Shown here in pieces: positions 1-6,771 of a stretch of DNA of 64,000 nt. Each line of letters opens with the position of its first letter. Within the stretch, counting starts at the first letter, position 1. The translations under genes were made by a program, and so were the position numbers. The notes beneath the pieces are model-generated. The model ran no database searches and was not told the origin of the DNA. It saw nothing but the letters and a program-made list of their open reading frames with translations. The stretch comes from Acidimicrobiales bacterium (GTDB taxonomy: Bacteria; Actinomycetota; Acidimicrobiia; Acidimicrobiales; SHLQ01). The DNA is taken from assembly GCA_020628865.1 (NCBI GenBank), contig JAHDEJ010000027.1, forward strand, positions 1 through 64,000, read 5' to 3'.

Positions 1-106
1 AAGGCAGCATGACCAACCAATAGAAACCCGTGTCCACGAGACCGGGTCAACTCCAGATGTTGAAAGAGTACTTACCGAGTCCAGGGGTGAATTTACCCAC
101 GGTGTC

Positions 107-295
107 ATGAAGTTCGAGAACGACCTCGAGAGCGAGCTGGGGATCCCGAAGCCATCAAAGCCACACCAGAAGCCTCAGAGTCTTCTGTATCACCTCGAAG
201 CTGACCTCGTTGACCTAGTCAACCTAGAGAGGGTCCAGGGAATGATTGCGTCTCTCTGCGAGAGCACCCGCGAGGGAACACAGATGACGACCTGA
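107..295 (+). CDS. Hypothetical 62-residue protein (doubtful)
   Basis: The frame is open from ATG 107 and encodes an acidic, hydrophilic peptide (starts MKFENDLESELGIPKP). I recognise no domain and see no clear ribosome-binding site. Upstream, at about 28-50, there is a weak inverted repeat (ACCCG/CGGGT). Third-position GC is lower than in the rest of the window, which fits accessory DNA. It could be the remnant of a longer gene or chance. The rest of 1-314 shows nothing else. Confidence 0.22.
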   Translation: MKFENDLESELGIPKPSKPHQKPQSLLYHLEADLVDLVNLERVQGMIASLCESTREGTQMTT

Positions 296-314
296 ATGCT
301 ACGACTGGCGAGGC

Positions 315-494
315 CTAGAGGCCCTGCGCACGCAGGGCGACAGAACGCTCGAGGAGTTCGAACAATTCGTTCGGGTGCTCCCAAACGAGCTCAAGCAGGA
401 AGTCTCGCCCATCAAGAGAAGCGACACCGGACCGCCTATCTAATGTGAAGCCGATCGCTTCTGAAATGTCTCTAGGTGATTCTGCTGCTTCCAT
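315..494 (-). CDS. Small hypothetical protein, 59 aa
   Basis: I chose ATG 494 because a good AGGAG ribosome-binding site lies five to six bases upstream; the longer frame to 647 has no such site and low-complexity composition. The product (MEAAESPRDISEAIGFTLDR to SVALRAQGL) is acidic with a predicted helical C-terminus. No family is recognised. It follows the 577-948 gene on the same strand after 82 bases, so the two may be co-transcribed from the promoter near 980. Orphan small genes of this sort are typical of accessory islands. A function cannot be assigned. Confidence 0.45.
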   Translation of the reverse strand: MEAAESPRDISEAIGFTLDRRSGVASLDGRDFLLELVWEHPNELFELLERSVALRAQGL

Positions 495-576
495 ACTCCT
501 ACTCCTCTGCCTGCGTGCTCCCCCGTTTGCCCTCACGACAGACGCTAGGCGTCGACGCTTCGTGGGTGGCGGATGC

Positions 577-948
577 CTAGGAGTGGGCTTCCAGCTTGCG
601 ACGGTCGTCAAAAGTCCTGGAGACGATGGCTGTCTGCTGCAGGCCAAGTCTTCCGAGGAGCTCCACCTCGAACTCGGAGGCAGCGTGGTCTAGGGCCTCC
701 TCGGGCATGTCGGGCAGCCAGTAGAGAACGTCCATCCCGTCAGCTTCTCGTCTGACGAGCAGAACGTAGCGGAGAAGGTCTCGCTGGATCCCGTGAACGA
801 GCGAAGGAAGTGGCCTGTAGCCGTCGGGGTACTTGAGGATCACTTGGGCGGCCCAGCCACTGGCACCACCAGCGCGTTCCGACCGAGCGCGGATCTCGGT
901 CAGCAACTGCTCTGGATCCTGTTCTCGGTGCCGCTCGTCGTTCGCCAT
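577..948 (-). CDS. Hypothetical protein, 123 aa
   Basis: The start is placed at ATG 948 because AGAGG lies seven bases upstream and a TATAAT box sits about 29 bases further up. The upstream in-frame ATG at 978 would overlap that promoter. The protein (MANDERHREQDPEQLL...) is hydrophilic, with a central stretch around residues 40-90 containing VILKYPDGYRPLP and DVLYWLPDMPEE. No signal peptide, membrane segment or known motif is seen. It is divergent from a small winged-helix gene at 1012, which may regulate it. A short gene at 315-494 follows on the same strand. Function unknown. Confidence 0.55.
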   Translation of the reverse strand: MANDERHREQDPEQLLTEIRARSERAGGASGWAAQVILKYPDGYRPLPSLVHGIQRDLLRYVLLVRREADGMDVLYWLPDMPEEALDHAASEFEVELLGRLGLQQTAIVSRTFDDRRKLEAHS

Positions 949-969
949 CCACGTACCTCTTACTGATTT

Positions 970-1010
970 GTGCTTCATTATACATGCACCTAGCAGCGTG
1001 GCTCTAAAAT
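970..1010 (-). promoter_or_regulatory. Promoter of the 577-948 gene
   Basis: On the minus strand TATAAT occupies 982-977, predicting a transcription start near 970 and a leader of about 22 bases that includes the AGAGG ribosome-binding site. No good -35 hexamer is visible. The 63 bases between the two start codons are shared with the divergent winged-helix gene, so a regulator could act on both promoters here. Confidence 0.5.
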
Positions 1011-1011
1011 T

Positions 1012-1311
1012 ATGAACCCTGATTTGCGAGAGACGACCAAGGAGCTGTTCGGGAACCCTGTGAGAGTCCAGCTCGCCCACTGGGTTCGAACCGAAGCGCC
1101 CGAGGACGGCTTCTCGCTGAAGACTGCGCAAGCGGCGCTCAGTGAGGAGGCGGGTACCGCTGTGCGTGCAGAGATACTGAAGCTTGAGAAGTTCGGACTC
1201 ATCAAGGACGAGGGTTCACACAGGGAGCGGAAGTACCGAATCGAGAAGGACTGTCAGTTCTGGTCTGCCTTTGAGGCGATCGCTCAAACGCTGGATCTAC
1301 CTGGCAGCTGA
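1012..1311 (+). CDS. Small winged-helix DNA-binding protein, 99 aa
   Basis: The protein reads as a single winged helix-turn-helix domain of ArsR/HxlR-like size. Residues 8-30 (TKELFGNPVRVQLAHWV) resemble the first helix of such regulators. Residues 40-65 (AQAALSEEAGTAVRAEILKLEKFGLI) form the recognition region, and GSHRERKYRI looks like the wing. No metal-binding Cys/His cluster is present. It is transcribed divergently from the 577-948 gene across 63 bases, the usual geometry for local or autogenous control, which I infer. A terminator-like hairpin follows at 1379. The fold is moderately sure; the ligand and target are unknown. Confidence 0.6.
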   Translation: MNPDLRETTKELFGNPVRVQLAHWVRTEAPEDGFSLKTAQAALSEEAGTAVRAEILKLEKFGLIKDEGSHRERKYRIEKDCQFWSAFEAIAQTLDLPGS

Positions 1312-1338
1312 GCGAGTGTGAACTGGCGCGCCACCCCT

Positions 1339-1450
1339 GTTCGAACGTCATCCCAGTAGGGCCGCCAAGAGTCCGTAACGAGGCCGCCCATAGGGCGGCC
1401 TCGTCGGCGTTTTGAAGCGGGTTGTGGCTTCTGGCGTAGCCGTGGGTTGA
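1339..1450. repeat. Imperfect dispersed repeat, copy A
   Basis: About 110 bases starting GTTCGAACGTC are roughly three-quarters identical to copy B at 2150-2260 and include the GC-rich palindrome. Shared blocks include TTCGAACGTC-TCCCAG-AGG, CCGCCAAGA, the palindrome itself, GTTGTGGC and a terminal GGGTT. It may represent the degenerate 3' end of a mobile element. Confidence 0.55.
1379..1413 (+). terminator. Hairpin terminator downstream of the winged-helix gene
   Basis: An 11-bp perfect stem (CGAGGCCGCCC at 1379-1389, complement at 1393-1403) closes an ATA loop and is followed by TCGGCGTTTT. The short T run makes it a plausible intrinsic terminator. The same stem core recurs at 2187-2216 and 3532-3561. 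Confidence 0.55.
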
Positions 1451-1488
1451 AACCCTTGAGGATCCTTTGGCAGCATTTACACCACAGA

Positions 1489-1812
1489 ATGCTGCCCGCA
1501 CAGGCTTCACGAGAGTTGAGTCAGTCGAAGTTGGAGAGGTGTCTGTTGTCTTCCGACGATGATCTCGAGATGCTAACCGACCTAGTTCAGGGACTCGGTC
1601 CCGCAACTCCTGGTTCAGCGCTCTTGGATGAGGTGGACGAGCGACTTGGTCACAGCGTGAGCGGCAACGCTCTCATGTGGTTCGCACTCGATCGTGAGCC
1701 AGGAAACTTCGAACTTGCGCGTGCACTTGTTAGAGCGCGGTACTTGGTGCCCAACGTAGACACCGTCGACGAGGTGATGGCAAAGCTCTTGAACCAACCC
1801 AAGGATCCGTAG
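1489..1812 (+). CDS. Hypothetical protein, 107 aa
   Basis: I use ATG 1489; a TTG at 1447 would add 14 residues, and neither has an obvious ribosome-binding site. The product (MLPAQASRELSQSKLERCLL...) is acidic and predicted all-helical. Its segments SSDDDLEMLTDLVQGLG and NFELARALVRARYLVPNVDTVDEVMAKLL suggest a compact helical fold of the helical-repeat or adaptor kind. No family is recognised. It sits between two GC-rich hairpins (1379 and 1832), so it is probably a single-gene transcript. It is an orphan gene of the accessory patch. Confidence 0.45.
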   Translation: MLPAQASRELSQSKLERCLLSSDDDLEMLTDLVQGLGPATPGSALLDEVDERLGHSVSGNALMWFALDREPGNFELARALVRARYLVPNVDTVDEVMAKLLNQPKDP

Positions 1813-1831
1813 TCGGTTCTGCCCCTTTGCG

Positions 1832-1865
1832 GCCCCGTCGGCGTTTTCGACTGAATCGACGGGGC
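1832..1865 (+). terminator. Hairpin after the 1489-1812 gene
   Basis: GCCCCGTCG (1832-1840) pairs with CGACGGGGC (1857-1865) around a 16-base loop that contains GCGTTTT. The string GTCGGCGTTTT is shared with the hairpin at 1379. It is a terminator or part of the local repeat family; which one cannot be told by eye. Confidence 0.4.
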
Positions 1866-1937
1866 TGGTCGCAGCCCTGTCAGGGATGGCCCCTGCGATA
1901 CAGTGCGAGTCGCGACGTCAAGAGACAGGTGGAGTAA

Positions 1938-2093
1938 GTGTCTGCTGAGGAGGAGCTTCAGAAAGACGCCCCTCGCCTTCGAAGAGAACCTGAGGGTGTT
2001 CGCCGGAGCGAGGTTGCGGTGTTCGCAGTTGCCGTGCTGCTCGCTGCTCTGCTCGGCTTGTTCGTATTCATCGGAGCGGCCTCGATTTGGTGA
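1938..2093 (+). CDS. Single-pass small membrane protein, 51 aa
   Basis: A GTG at 1938 follows directly after an in-frame TAA and GGTGGAG, and the frame runs 51 codons to TGA 2093. Residues 1-25 are charged (SAEEELQKDAPRLRREPEG). Residues 26-48 form one hydrophobic helix (VAVFAVAVLLAALLGLFVFI) ending AASIW. This charged-then-hydrophobic layout is typical of a tail-anchored small membrane protein. No family is recognised. The ribosome-binding-site spacing (three bases from GGAG) is tight, which lowers confidence slightly. It lies between two hairpins as an isolated gene. Confidence 0.5.
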   Translation: MSAEEELQKDAPRLRREPEGVRRSEVAVFAVAVLLAALLGLFVFIGAASIW

Positions 2094-2149
2094 CTAACAA
2101 AGCGGGCGTTTTTCTTCAGAAACCTGTCTGCGGGGAAAGTTCAGCCGGA

Positions 2150-2260
2150 GTTCGAACGTCGTCCCAGAAGGACCGCCAAGACCTGTGCCGAGGCCGCCCT
2201 CCGGGGCGGCCTCGGCCGTATCTCGAACGCTGTTGTGGCCTCCGGGTCACCGAGGGTTCG
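2150..2260. repeat. Imperfect dispersed repeat, copy B
   Basis: This is the second copy of the element at 1339-1450. It contains a perfect 13-bp stem (GCCGAGGCCGCCC, 2187-2199 with 2204-2216) around TCCG. The palindrome plus the next ~18 bases (CCGTATCTCGAA-GCTGTT) recurs a third time at 3532-3580. On the minus strand it reads into the 3' part of the transposase remnant, so the repeat may be an IS end. Confidence 0.5.
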
Positions 2261-2450
2261 TCTGAGGAGCTCTCCGGTGGTCTTGTTGACGACTCGGATG
2301 TCAATGTCGTCGATAATCAAGATGACGGAGGTTCGTTTGTGTTTGCGGCTGACCATGATGTGAAGCAGTCGGTCTGGTCGACGATGTCGTGGCGGATCCG
2401 AGGGACGGGCAACGGCCGCGTGATCAACGCCCTCCAGTACTGTTCGAGGT
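2235..2450 (-). pseudogene. Remnant of an IS481-like integrase-core transposase
   Basis: On the minus strand one frame gives RIRHDIVDQTD and the adjacent frame continues RLLHIMVSRKHKRTS, then VILIIDDIDIRVVNKTTGEL and LRRTL-DP. This order matches the C-terminal tail of IS481/IS3-family transposases (R-RHD-VD followed by a-LVDDLDVRV-N-TGELLR-LTLDP), as I know that family. The switch of frame near 2385 and the lack of the DDE catalytic core show a decayed fragment of about 70 codons. Its upstream end abuts the start of the 2458 gene. Family assignment is from recalled motifs. Confidence 0.55.
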
Positions 2451-2457
2451 GATCTGT

Positions 2458-2865
2458 ATGCGCATTGACTACGACGCGCTTGGCGCGAGCGAGCTAGTTG
2501 GCACGACGCCAGCGGACTACCTCGTTTCGCTTGATGCGACGCTGACCGTATGGCACGGCGAAACGAAAATCTACGAAGAGTCAGCCTTCCCAATCGTTGA
2601 ACTCGCGCGATCCTTGAAGCGTTGGCTTGCAGATCCGCTGCGCGGCGAATTCGAATTCGAATCGATGTCCTTTGAAGAAGTCGGATCGGTAGCGATTCGC
2701 CAGAACGAGCACGGATGGGTCTTCAGCTCGATCTTCGCAGAATTGAGTGCGAGTTCTCACGGCGACTGGGCTGCGGTCCACCGGTCGGTGACCTCATTCG
2801 TAGAGAGGGTCGAGGGCGACTTGATCGCGTTTGGCGTGGACCCGGTCGATGTACTTGGGTTTTGA
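2458..2865 (+). CDS. Conserved hypothetical protein, 135 aa (DUF7878-like)
   Basis: The start is ATG 2458 (MRIDYDALGASELVG); the upstream extension of the frame overlaps the transposase remnant. The protein is acidic and soluble. Residues 1-45 look like beta-strands (DYLVSLDATLTVWHGE), followed by FPIVELARSLKRWL (about 47-60) and a C-terminal part with a WVFSS-F segment. I recall similar actinobacterial proteins with an FPVVELA-L--WL motif annotated DUF7878, possibly contact-toxin immunity proteins; that function is inference only. It is followed after 72 bases by a membrane-protein gene. Confidence 0.5.
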   Translation: MRIDYDALGASELVGTTPADYLVSLDATLTVWHGETKIYEESAFPIVELARSLKRWLADPLRGEFEFESMSFEEVGSVAIRQNEHGWVFSSIFAELSASSHGDWAAVHRSVTSFVERVEGDLIAFGVDPVDVLGF

Positions 2866-2937
2866 CCGGCGTCCCTCGGGACACCTCCTTTGTGCGGTGA
2901 GGACGCGTTGTCGTTACGCGTCCCGCGTTCAAACCCG

Positions 2938-3531
2938 ATGGAGCCCGGCCACCCGGTCACGCAGCCAGTCCCGTTCATCGTGAAGATCACGACCGTCGAA
3001 GCATCTGCGTCGCTCTCGCGACAGCGAGCGACCCGGTTGTTGGTGGGGGTGGCTGCCATGGTCCCAGTCGCTGTCTCATTGGCCCTTCGGACCCGGATCA
3101 GGGAAACCTCATCCGGAACACTTCTCGTCTTGGTGGCTGTCGGGACGATGATCGTTCTGACAGCGGCGGAGTGGTTGCGTGGTGCAGCCCGTCGCCGGGT
3201 CGCGGGGCGCACACCCGGCCCGACGGTCATGGCGCATGGGGTCTTCGAAGAACTCCGTGTCTTCCTCGGCTTGCCCGAGTTCGACCTTGCGGCCCATCGA
3301 CGCTGCGGCAAGGCACTAAACGGTCGGAGGGACATCCTCATCGAGCTCGGAGCGCAGCCGGCACGGTTCTGGCTGTTGAATTTTGCCAATGCCAAGCTGC
3401 TTGCTTTGGACGCTCCCGACTCTCTGGAAGAGATGGTGATCGGCGTCAGTGGTCGTCGCGCCGTCGAAATCACGCTCCTCAGAGAAGACCGGCAACTCGT
3501 ACTTGAAGGCAAGGACGAGGCTCCTTCGTAA
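2938..3531 (+). CDS. Two-pass membrane protein with soluble C-terminal domain, 197 aa
   Basis: ATG 2938 gives MEPGHPVTQPVPFIVKITTV. Two adjacent hydrophobic helices follow at about residues 31-50 (LLVGVAAMVPVAVSLAL) and 63-80 (LLVLVAVGTMIVLTAAEWL), joined by a short charged loop. A cytoplasmic domain of about 110 residues follows, with FEELRVFLGLPEFDLAAHRR and a beta-rich end (AVEITLLREDRQLVLEG). No family is recognised. The gene ends against a palindrome that also serves the convergent monooxygenase gene. It could be an island-borne membrane component; function unknown. Confidence 0.5.
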   Translation: MEPGHPVTQPVPFIVKITTVEASASLSRQRATRLLVGVAAMVPVAVSLALRTRIRETSSGTLLVLVAVGTMIVLTAAEWLRGAARRRVAGRTPGPTVMAHGVFEELRVFLGLPEFDLAAHRRCGKALNGRRDILIELGAQPARFWLLNFANAKLLALDAPDSLEEMVIGVSGRRAVEITLLREDRQLVLEGKDEAPS

Positions 3532-3561
3532 GCCGAGGCCGCCCCGGAGGGCGGCCTCGGC
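3532..3561. terminator. Bidirectional terminator palindrome
   Basis: A perfect 13-bp stem (GCCGAGGCCGCCC at 3532-3544, complement at 3549-3561) around CGGA starts at the base after the upstream stop codon. It lies 34 bases from the stop of the convergent gene at 3595. With its downstream flank it is the third copy of the local palindrome family. Confidence 0.55.
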
Positions 3562-3594
3562 CGTATCTCGAATGCTGTTCCAGCAGCTTGCGCC

Positions 3595-3909
3595 TCAGGG
3601 CAGCTTCGAGGCGAGGACGTTGGCCGGGAGGATCTCCGGGGCAACGGCGAGGAGTCGGTCGGCGTTCTGGCCCAGCGCTTCGACGATGGCGCCGGTGGCG
3701 TGTGCGTTCCGGTCGGCTTCGGACGGGAATGCGTCGAAGATCCAGAAGGTGCTCTCGTCGGTCTGCACGGCGAACCAGACGATCGTGCCCGCCTCGTCGT
3801 TGGCGAGCGGGAGGGCGCCGGCGAGGAACTCTGCGAGCGCCGACTCCTGGCCGGGCTTGGCGACCATCTTGGCGACGAAGGCGTAGGGGAGGGTGGTGGG
3901 TGCAGACAT
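3595..3909 (-). CDS. Antibiotic biosynthesis monooxygenase (ABM) family protein
   Basis: The 104-residue product fits the single-domain dimeric alpha/beta ABM (YgiN-like) fold. YAFVAKMVAKPGQESALAEFL is the first strand and helix, then GTIVWFAVQTDESTFWIFDAF, where the W/F-rich strands line the pocket in the family, and NAHATGAIVEAL near the end. ATG 3909 is preceded by AAGGAG at eight bases. It is divergent from a GlxA-type regulator over 114 bases, suggesting that regulator controls it. Members oxidise quinol-like or reactive aromatic compounds without a cofactor; the substrate here is unknown. Confidence 0.8.
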   Translation of the reverse strand: MSAPTTLPYAFVAKMVAKPGQESALAEFLAGALPLANDEAGTIVWFAVQTDESTFWIFDAFPSEADRNAHATGAIVEALGQNADRLLAVAPEILPANVLASKLP

Positions 3910-4023
3910 GGTGGATCTCCTTGTACTTGCCGGGAGGTTGTCTCTCCGGCGATGTGTTCAAAGTACGGATCCACTCCAGGACGGAACAGTGGCGTATACG
4001 GCAGGAATGCTACTGTTTGCGTC

Positions 4024-4956
4024 ATGCACCTCGGAATGGTTGTCCAGGACGGTTGCTTCGGGTCCGCGGTGGCCTCGGTGATCGACATCGTGCGGGTTGC
4101 CGACTCGGTTCGTGGCGACGTCGACCCACGAATCGAGCCGATCGAACTGGCCATCGCCGGCGCTCGCCGCCGGGTCGGCACCACCACCTCCATGACGCTC
4201 GAGGTGGATCATCCGCTCTCGGATCTCGACCAGTTCGATGTCGTGATCGTGCCCGCCCTCGGCACGCTGACCACCCCCGACACTGTCGAGGCACTCAGCG
4301 GCCGCGCCGGCAGTTCGATGATCCGGGCGCTCGGCGAGATCGACACGTCGACCACGCGCATCGCGGCCGCCTGCACCGGCGTCTTCGCGCTCGCCGAGAC
4401 CGGGCGGATCGACGCCCACCACGCAACCACGAGCTGGTTTCTGGGTCCGGGCTTCCGCCAGCGATACCCAACCATCAACCTCGATCTCGACACGATGGTC
4501 GTCGTCGACGGCAATGTCATCACCGCCGGCGCCGCCTTCGCCCACATCGACCTGGCGCTGTCGATCGTCCGGTCGATCAGCCCCGACCTTGCCCAGCATG
4601 TCGCCAAGCTGCTCCTCATCGACGAACGCCCATCTCAAGCTGCATTCGTCGCCTACGAACACCTCAACCACGAAGACCCGATCGTCATCGACTTCGAACG
4701 GCACGTTCGGGCCCGACTCGACGAGCCGTTCGACGTCGGCATGGCGGCCGAAGCCATCGGCACCAGCCGACGAACCCTCGAACGCCGAGTTCGCACCGCG
4801 CTGAACCTGACCCCGCTCGGATTCGTGCGCCGGCTGCGACTCGAACGAGCTCGTCACCTGGCGGCCACGACGGATCTCAGCACCGCCGACATCGCCATGC
4901 GAGTCGGCTACGCGAATGCGGAAACGCTTCGAGCCCTCATGCGCTCGGAACGGTGA
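4024..4956 (+). CDS. GlxA-type AraC family transcriptional regulator
   Basis: The 310-residue protein has an N-terminal DJ-1/PfpI-like domain (about 1-190): HLGMVVQDGCFGSAVASVID, DQFDVVIVPALGTL, and the nucleophile-elbow region IAAACTGVFALAETG. A C-terminal AraC helix-turn-helix pair follows (about 225-310): MAAEAIGTSRRTLERRVRTA, then RRLRLERARHLAATTDLSTADIA with RVGYANAETLRALMRS. The start is the first ATG at the domain boundary; long upstream extensions overlap the divergent gene. GlxA-like regulators sense small ligands and often activate a neighbour, here plausibly the monooxygenase. The last 20 bases overlap the convergent membrane-protein gene. Confidence 0.85.
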   Translation: MHLGMVVQDGCFGSAVASVIDIVRVADSVRGDVDPRIEPIELAIAGARRRVGTTTSMTLEVDHPLSDLDQFDVVIVPALGTLTTPDTVEALSGRAGSSMIRALGEIDTSTTRIAAACTGVFALAETGRIDAHHATTSWFLGPGFRQRYPTINLDLDTMVVVDGNVITAGAAFAHIDLALSIVRSISPDLAQHVAKLLLIDERPSQAAFVAYEHLNHEDPIVIDFERHVRARLDEPFDVGMAAEAIGTSRRTLERRVRTALNLTPLGFVRRLRLERARHLAATTDLSTADIAMRVGYANAETLRALMRSER

Positions 4957-5359
4957 CTGCGTGGCTTGAATCGTCTGTGGCATTGCGGATCGCTCGCATG
5001 CTGAGCGCCAATGCGACGAGGAGTGACGTCGAGGAGATCGGCAGCATGACGAACAGCCCGGCGCTCGGGTCTTCGGTGCGGAAGAAGAGGTCGATCACAT
5101 CGAGGACCTCGCGGGTGGCATTGGCGGCAAGGGCGATGGCATAGCCCCGCGCGTCGCGGATGACGAGGACGGCCATCCAACCGGCCATGGCCAGACCAAG
5201 GGCCCGGGCTCCCCAGGACAACGAGAGCTCGGTGGCGCCCTCGACGAACAGGGGCGCGTTCTCGGGGCTGATCCAACTGATCAGGCCGACGACCGTGGGG
5301 ATCAGTGCGGCGAAGACGACGGTGATCACGGTGACGATGGTGGGAACGGGGATACGCAT
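4937..5359 (-). CDS. Four-helix membrane protein, 140 aa
   Basis: ATG 5359 has AAAGGA about seven bases upstream. Four hydrophobic segments are visible: about 8-28 (VTVITVVFAALIPTVVGLISW), 48-68 (WGARALGLAMAGWMAVLVI), 72-92 and 103-122 (LFVMLPISSTSLLVALALSM). Small charged loops separate them. It resembles DUF4345/DoxX-sized integral membrane proteins, but I cannot name a family. It is divergent from a MarR regulator with repeated operator-like sequences between them, the arrangement seen for MarR-controlled exporters or stress membrane proteins. Its 3' end overlaps the GlxA gene by 20 bases. Confidence 0.65.
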   Translation of the reverse strand: MRIPVPTIVTVITVVFAALIPTVVGLISWISPENAPLFVEGATELSLSWGARALGLAMAGWMAVLVIRDARGYAIALAANATREVLDVIDLFFRTEDPSAGLFVMLPISSTSLLVALALSMRAIRNATDDSSHAVTVPSA

Positions 5360-5387
5360 GGCAGGTCCTTTCGAGACGTCCAGCAGG

Positions 5388-5479
5388 TGTGTAGCCGGAA
5401 AGTATGTAGCTGGATAACTAAATGTACTCAGCTATCTAGTATCTGGCAACTATGTAGCTGGTGAAATAGTTGCTAGAAT
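5388..5479. promoter_or_regulatory. MarR operator region with repeated TATGTAGCTGG
   Basis: Direct repeats TATGTAGCTGG occur at 5403-5413 and 5451-5461, with a variant TGTGTAGCCGG at 5388-5398. The second lies in an inverted repeat AACTAT (5448-5453) / ATAGTT (5466-5471). TAGAAT at 5474-5479 ends six bases before the MarR ATG. AT-richness contrasts with the flanks. Binding here could control both divergent genes. Confidence 0.6.
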
Positions 5480-5485
5480 CTCCCC

Positions 5486-5977
5486 ATGTCCTCTTCAGTC
5501 CCCGAATCCGCACGGCATGCAGAGCGACTGGGCCACGGCAGCGCCGAGGCATCGATGCAACTTGCGTCGCAGATCTGGCGAGTCAGCAGCCTCTTGACCA
5601 AACGGATGAGCGCCTCAGCCGAAGTGGCCGACCTCCAGCTCGGCGAAGCCGAAGTGCTGATGGCCACCCGGGTTCGTGGCGACGCCGCCACCACACCCGG
5701 CGATCTGCGGACGCAGCTGAACCTCACATCCGCCGGCATCACCAAGCGGATCGACATGGTCGAGGCCCGCGGGCTCATCGAGCGGCGGCCGAACCCCGAT
5801 GATCGTCGCAGCGTGACACTGCACCTGACGTCGGCCGGCGAGGAGCTCGCCGATGAGGTCATCAAGGCCGTCGCCACCGCCATCGAAGACGTGACGGCAA
5901 CCGCACTCACCGACGTCGAACTCGCCGACACGAATCGGATGATGGCGAAGCTGGGCGACGTGCTCGACGCCGGCTAG
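5486..5977 (+). CDS. MarR family transcriptional regulator
   Basis: The 163-residue protein has the MarR winged-helix layout. N-terminal dimerisation helices (residues 20-45) are followed by a helix-turn-helix (TTPGDLRTQLNLTSAGITKRIDMVEARGLIERR) and a wing (NPDDRRSVTLHLTSAGEEL), in which DDRR is the family's conserved wing motif. Dimerisation helices follow to the C-terminus. The transcript is probably leaderless, since TAGAAT sits six bases before the ATG and no ribosome-binding site is present. Its operator repeats and the divergent membrane-protein gene suggest autoregulation and control of that neighbour. The ligand is unknown. Confidence 0.88.
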   Translation: MSSSVPESARHAERLGHGSAEASMQLASQIWRVSSLLTKRMSASAEVADLQLGEAEVLMATRVRGDAATTPGDLRTQLNLTSAGITKRIDMVEARGLIERRPNPDDRRSVTLHLTSAGEELADEVIKAVATAIEDVTATALTDVELADTNRMMAKLGDVLDAG

Positions 5978-6254
5978 GCGGCAGCCTTCGGCGGCGCTCA
6001 CGCTCGGACCTGGGCCGGCCCGACAAAGGTGCAGATGGCCCACTCCAGATTTTTGGGCTTCGCGCCGTTAGGCGATCAACCCGAACAACACCGAGGCGCA
6101 TGGAACGTTCGCCTGTTGCCATCCGCCTCGAGTTCGGGCCAGCACCTTCGACCCAGGTGCGCCGACGCGGGCGTCGGGTGGGGGCGGGTTCGCTCGTCGT
6201 GCTGCCAACCACCCGGCCCCGCCGATGGTTTCCGGCTCGGGCTAACGTGCCAGC

Positions 6255-6620
6255 GTGCAGCCTGCTGACCTCGACGACATTGCCGAACGACTCTTCGCGT
6301 CCTTTGTGGCATGGGACCTCGACGCCGTCGCAGGCATGTTGGCGGCCGACGCCACCATCACGCAGAACGGCCGGACCACCCCGGCCACCGAAGCGCTCGC
6401 CACCATCGGCGCGCTCCGGTCCGTGATCGGCGACCACCGCTACGTCGACGTGCGTCGCACCTTCGGCGAGCGCACCGTGGTCGAAGAGCACCGGGTCGTT
6501 TCCACCACGCCGGCTGGCGCCGCCGTCGACCTCTCCGCGTGCGTCGTCATCCGAGTCGACGACAGCGGAACGATCCTCTCGCTCGACGAGTACGTCGACA
6601 CCGCCCCGCTCCTGAGGTAG
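6255..6620 (+). CDS. NTF2/SnoaL-like fold protein, 121 aa
   Basis: GTG 6255 is preceded by TAACGT at 6243-6248 with a six-base gap and no ribosome-binding site, suggesting a leaderless message. The sequence follows the SnoaL/NTF2-like pattern: an N-terminal helix (ADLDDIAERLFASFVAWDLDAVAGMLAADATI), then strands such as RYVDVRRTFGERTVVEEHRVVS and AVDLSACVVIRVDDSGTILSLDEYVD. Such domains are small ligand-binding or isomerase scaffolds; no catalytic residue can be assigned. The 277 bases before it hold no gene. It stands alone, with the next gene convergent after 151 bases. Confidence 0.7.
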   Translation: MQPADLDDIAERLFASFVAWDLDAVAGMLAADATITQNGRTTPATEALATIGALRSVIGDHRYVDVRRTFGERTVVEEHRVVSTTPAGAAVDLSACVVIRVDDSGTILSLDEYVDTAPLLR

Positions 6621-6693
6621 TGAGCGGACCGACCGGGCGGCGGCAGCCGAACGGCAAGTGGGTGTCGGACGGCAAGGTGGCCGGCCCGCTCAC
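6620..6693. repeat. Widely spaced inverted repeat between convergent genes
   Basis: GTGAGCGG at 6620-6627 is repeated inverted as CCGCTCAC at 6686-6693, overlapping the stop region of the SnoaL-like gene. It may terminate transcription between convergent genes. Nothing else is seen between 6621 and 6771 apart from the palindrome GTACGTAC near 6702. Confidence 0.35.
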
Positions 6694-6771
6694 ACCACTA
6701 AGTACGTACGGCCAACGCGTTTTGAACCTCGAAATGTGTGAATTCGTCGGAGCGAACGGACAGCGCGGCGC

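Noticed and set aside
445-693. 82-codon plus-strand frame
   Set aside because: It is antisense to two better supported minus-strand genes (315-494 and 577-948) with ribosome-binding sites.
1339-1370. tRNA-like T-loop string TTCGAAC near GTTCGAACGTC, considered as a tRNA 3' end or attachment site
   Set aside because: The flanking bases cannot form a T-stem or an acceptor stem, and the string is part of a repeat that also occurs at 2150.
1339-3561. Integron attC sites between the small genes
   Set aside because: Palindromes are present, but the paired RYYYAAC and GTTRRRY core sites are not found at their ends, and no integrase gene is visible.
2757-4193. A 478-codon minus-strand open frame covering several genes
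   Set aside because: Low-complexity Pro/Arg/Ser composition, antisense to the membrane protein and GlxA genes, and it crosses the ABM gene in another frame.
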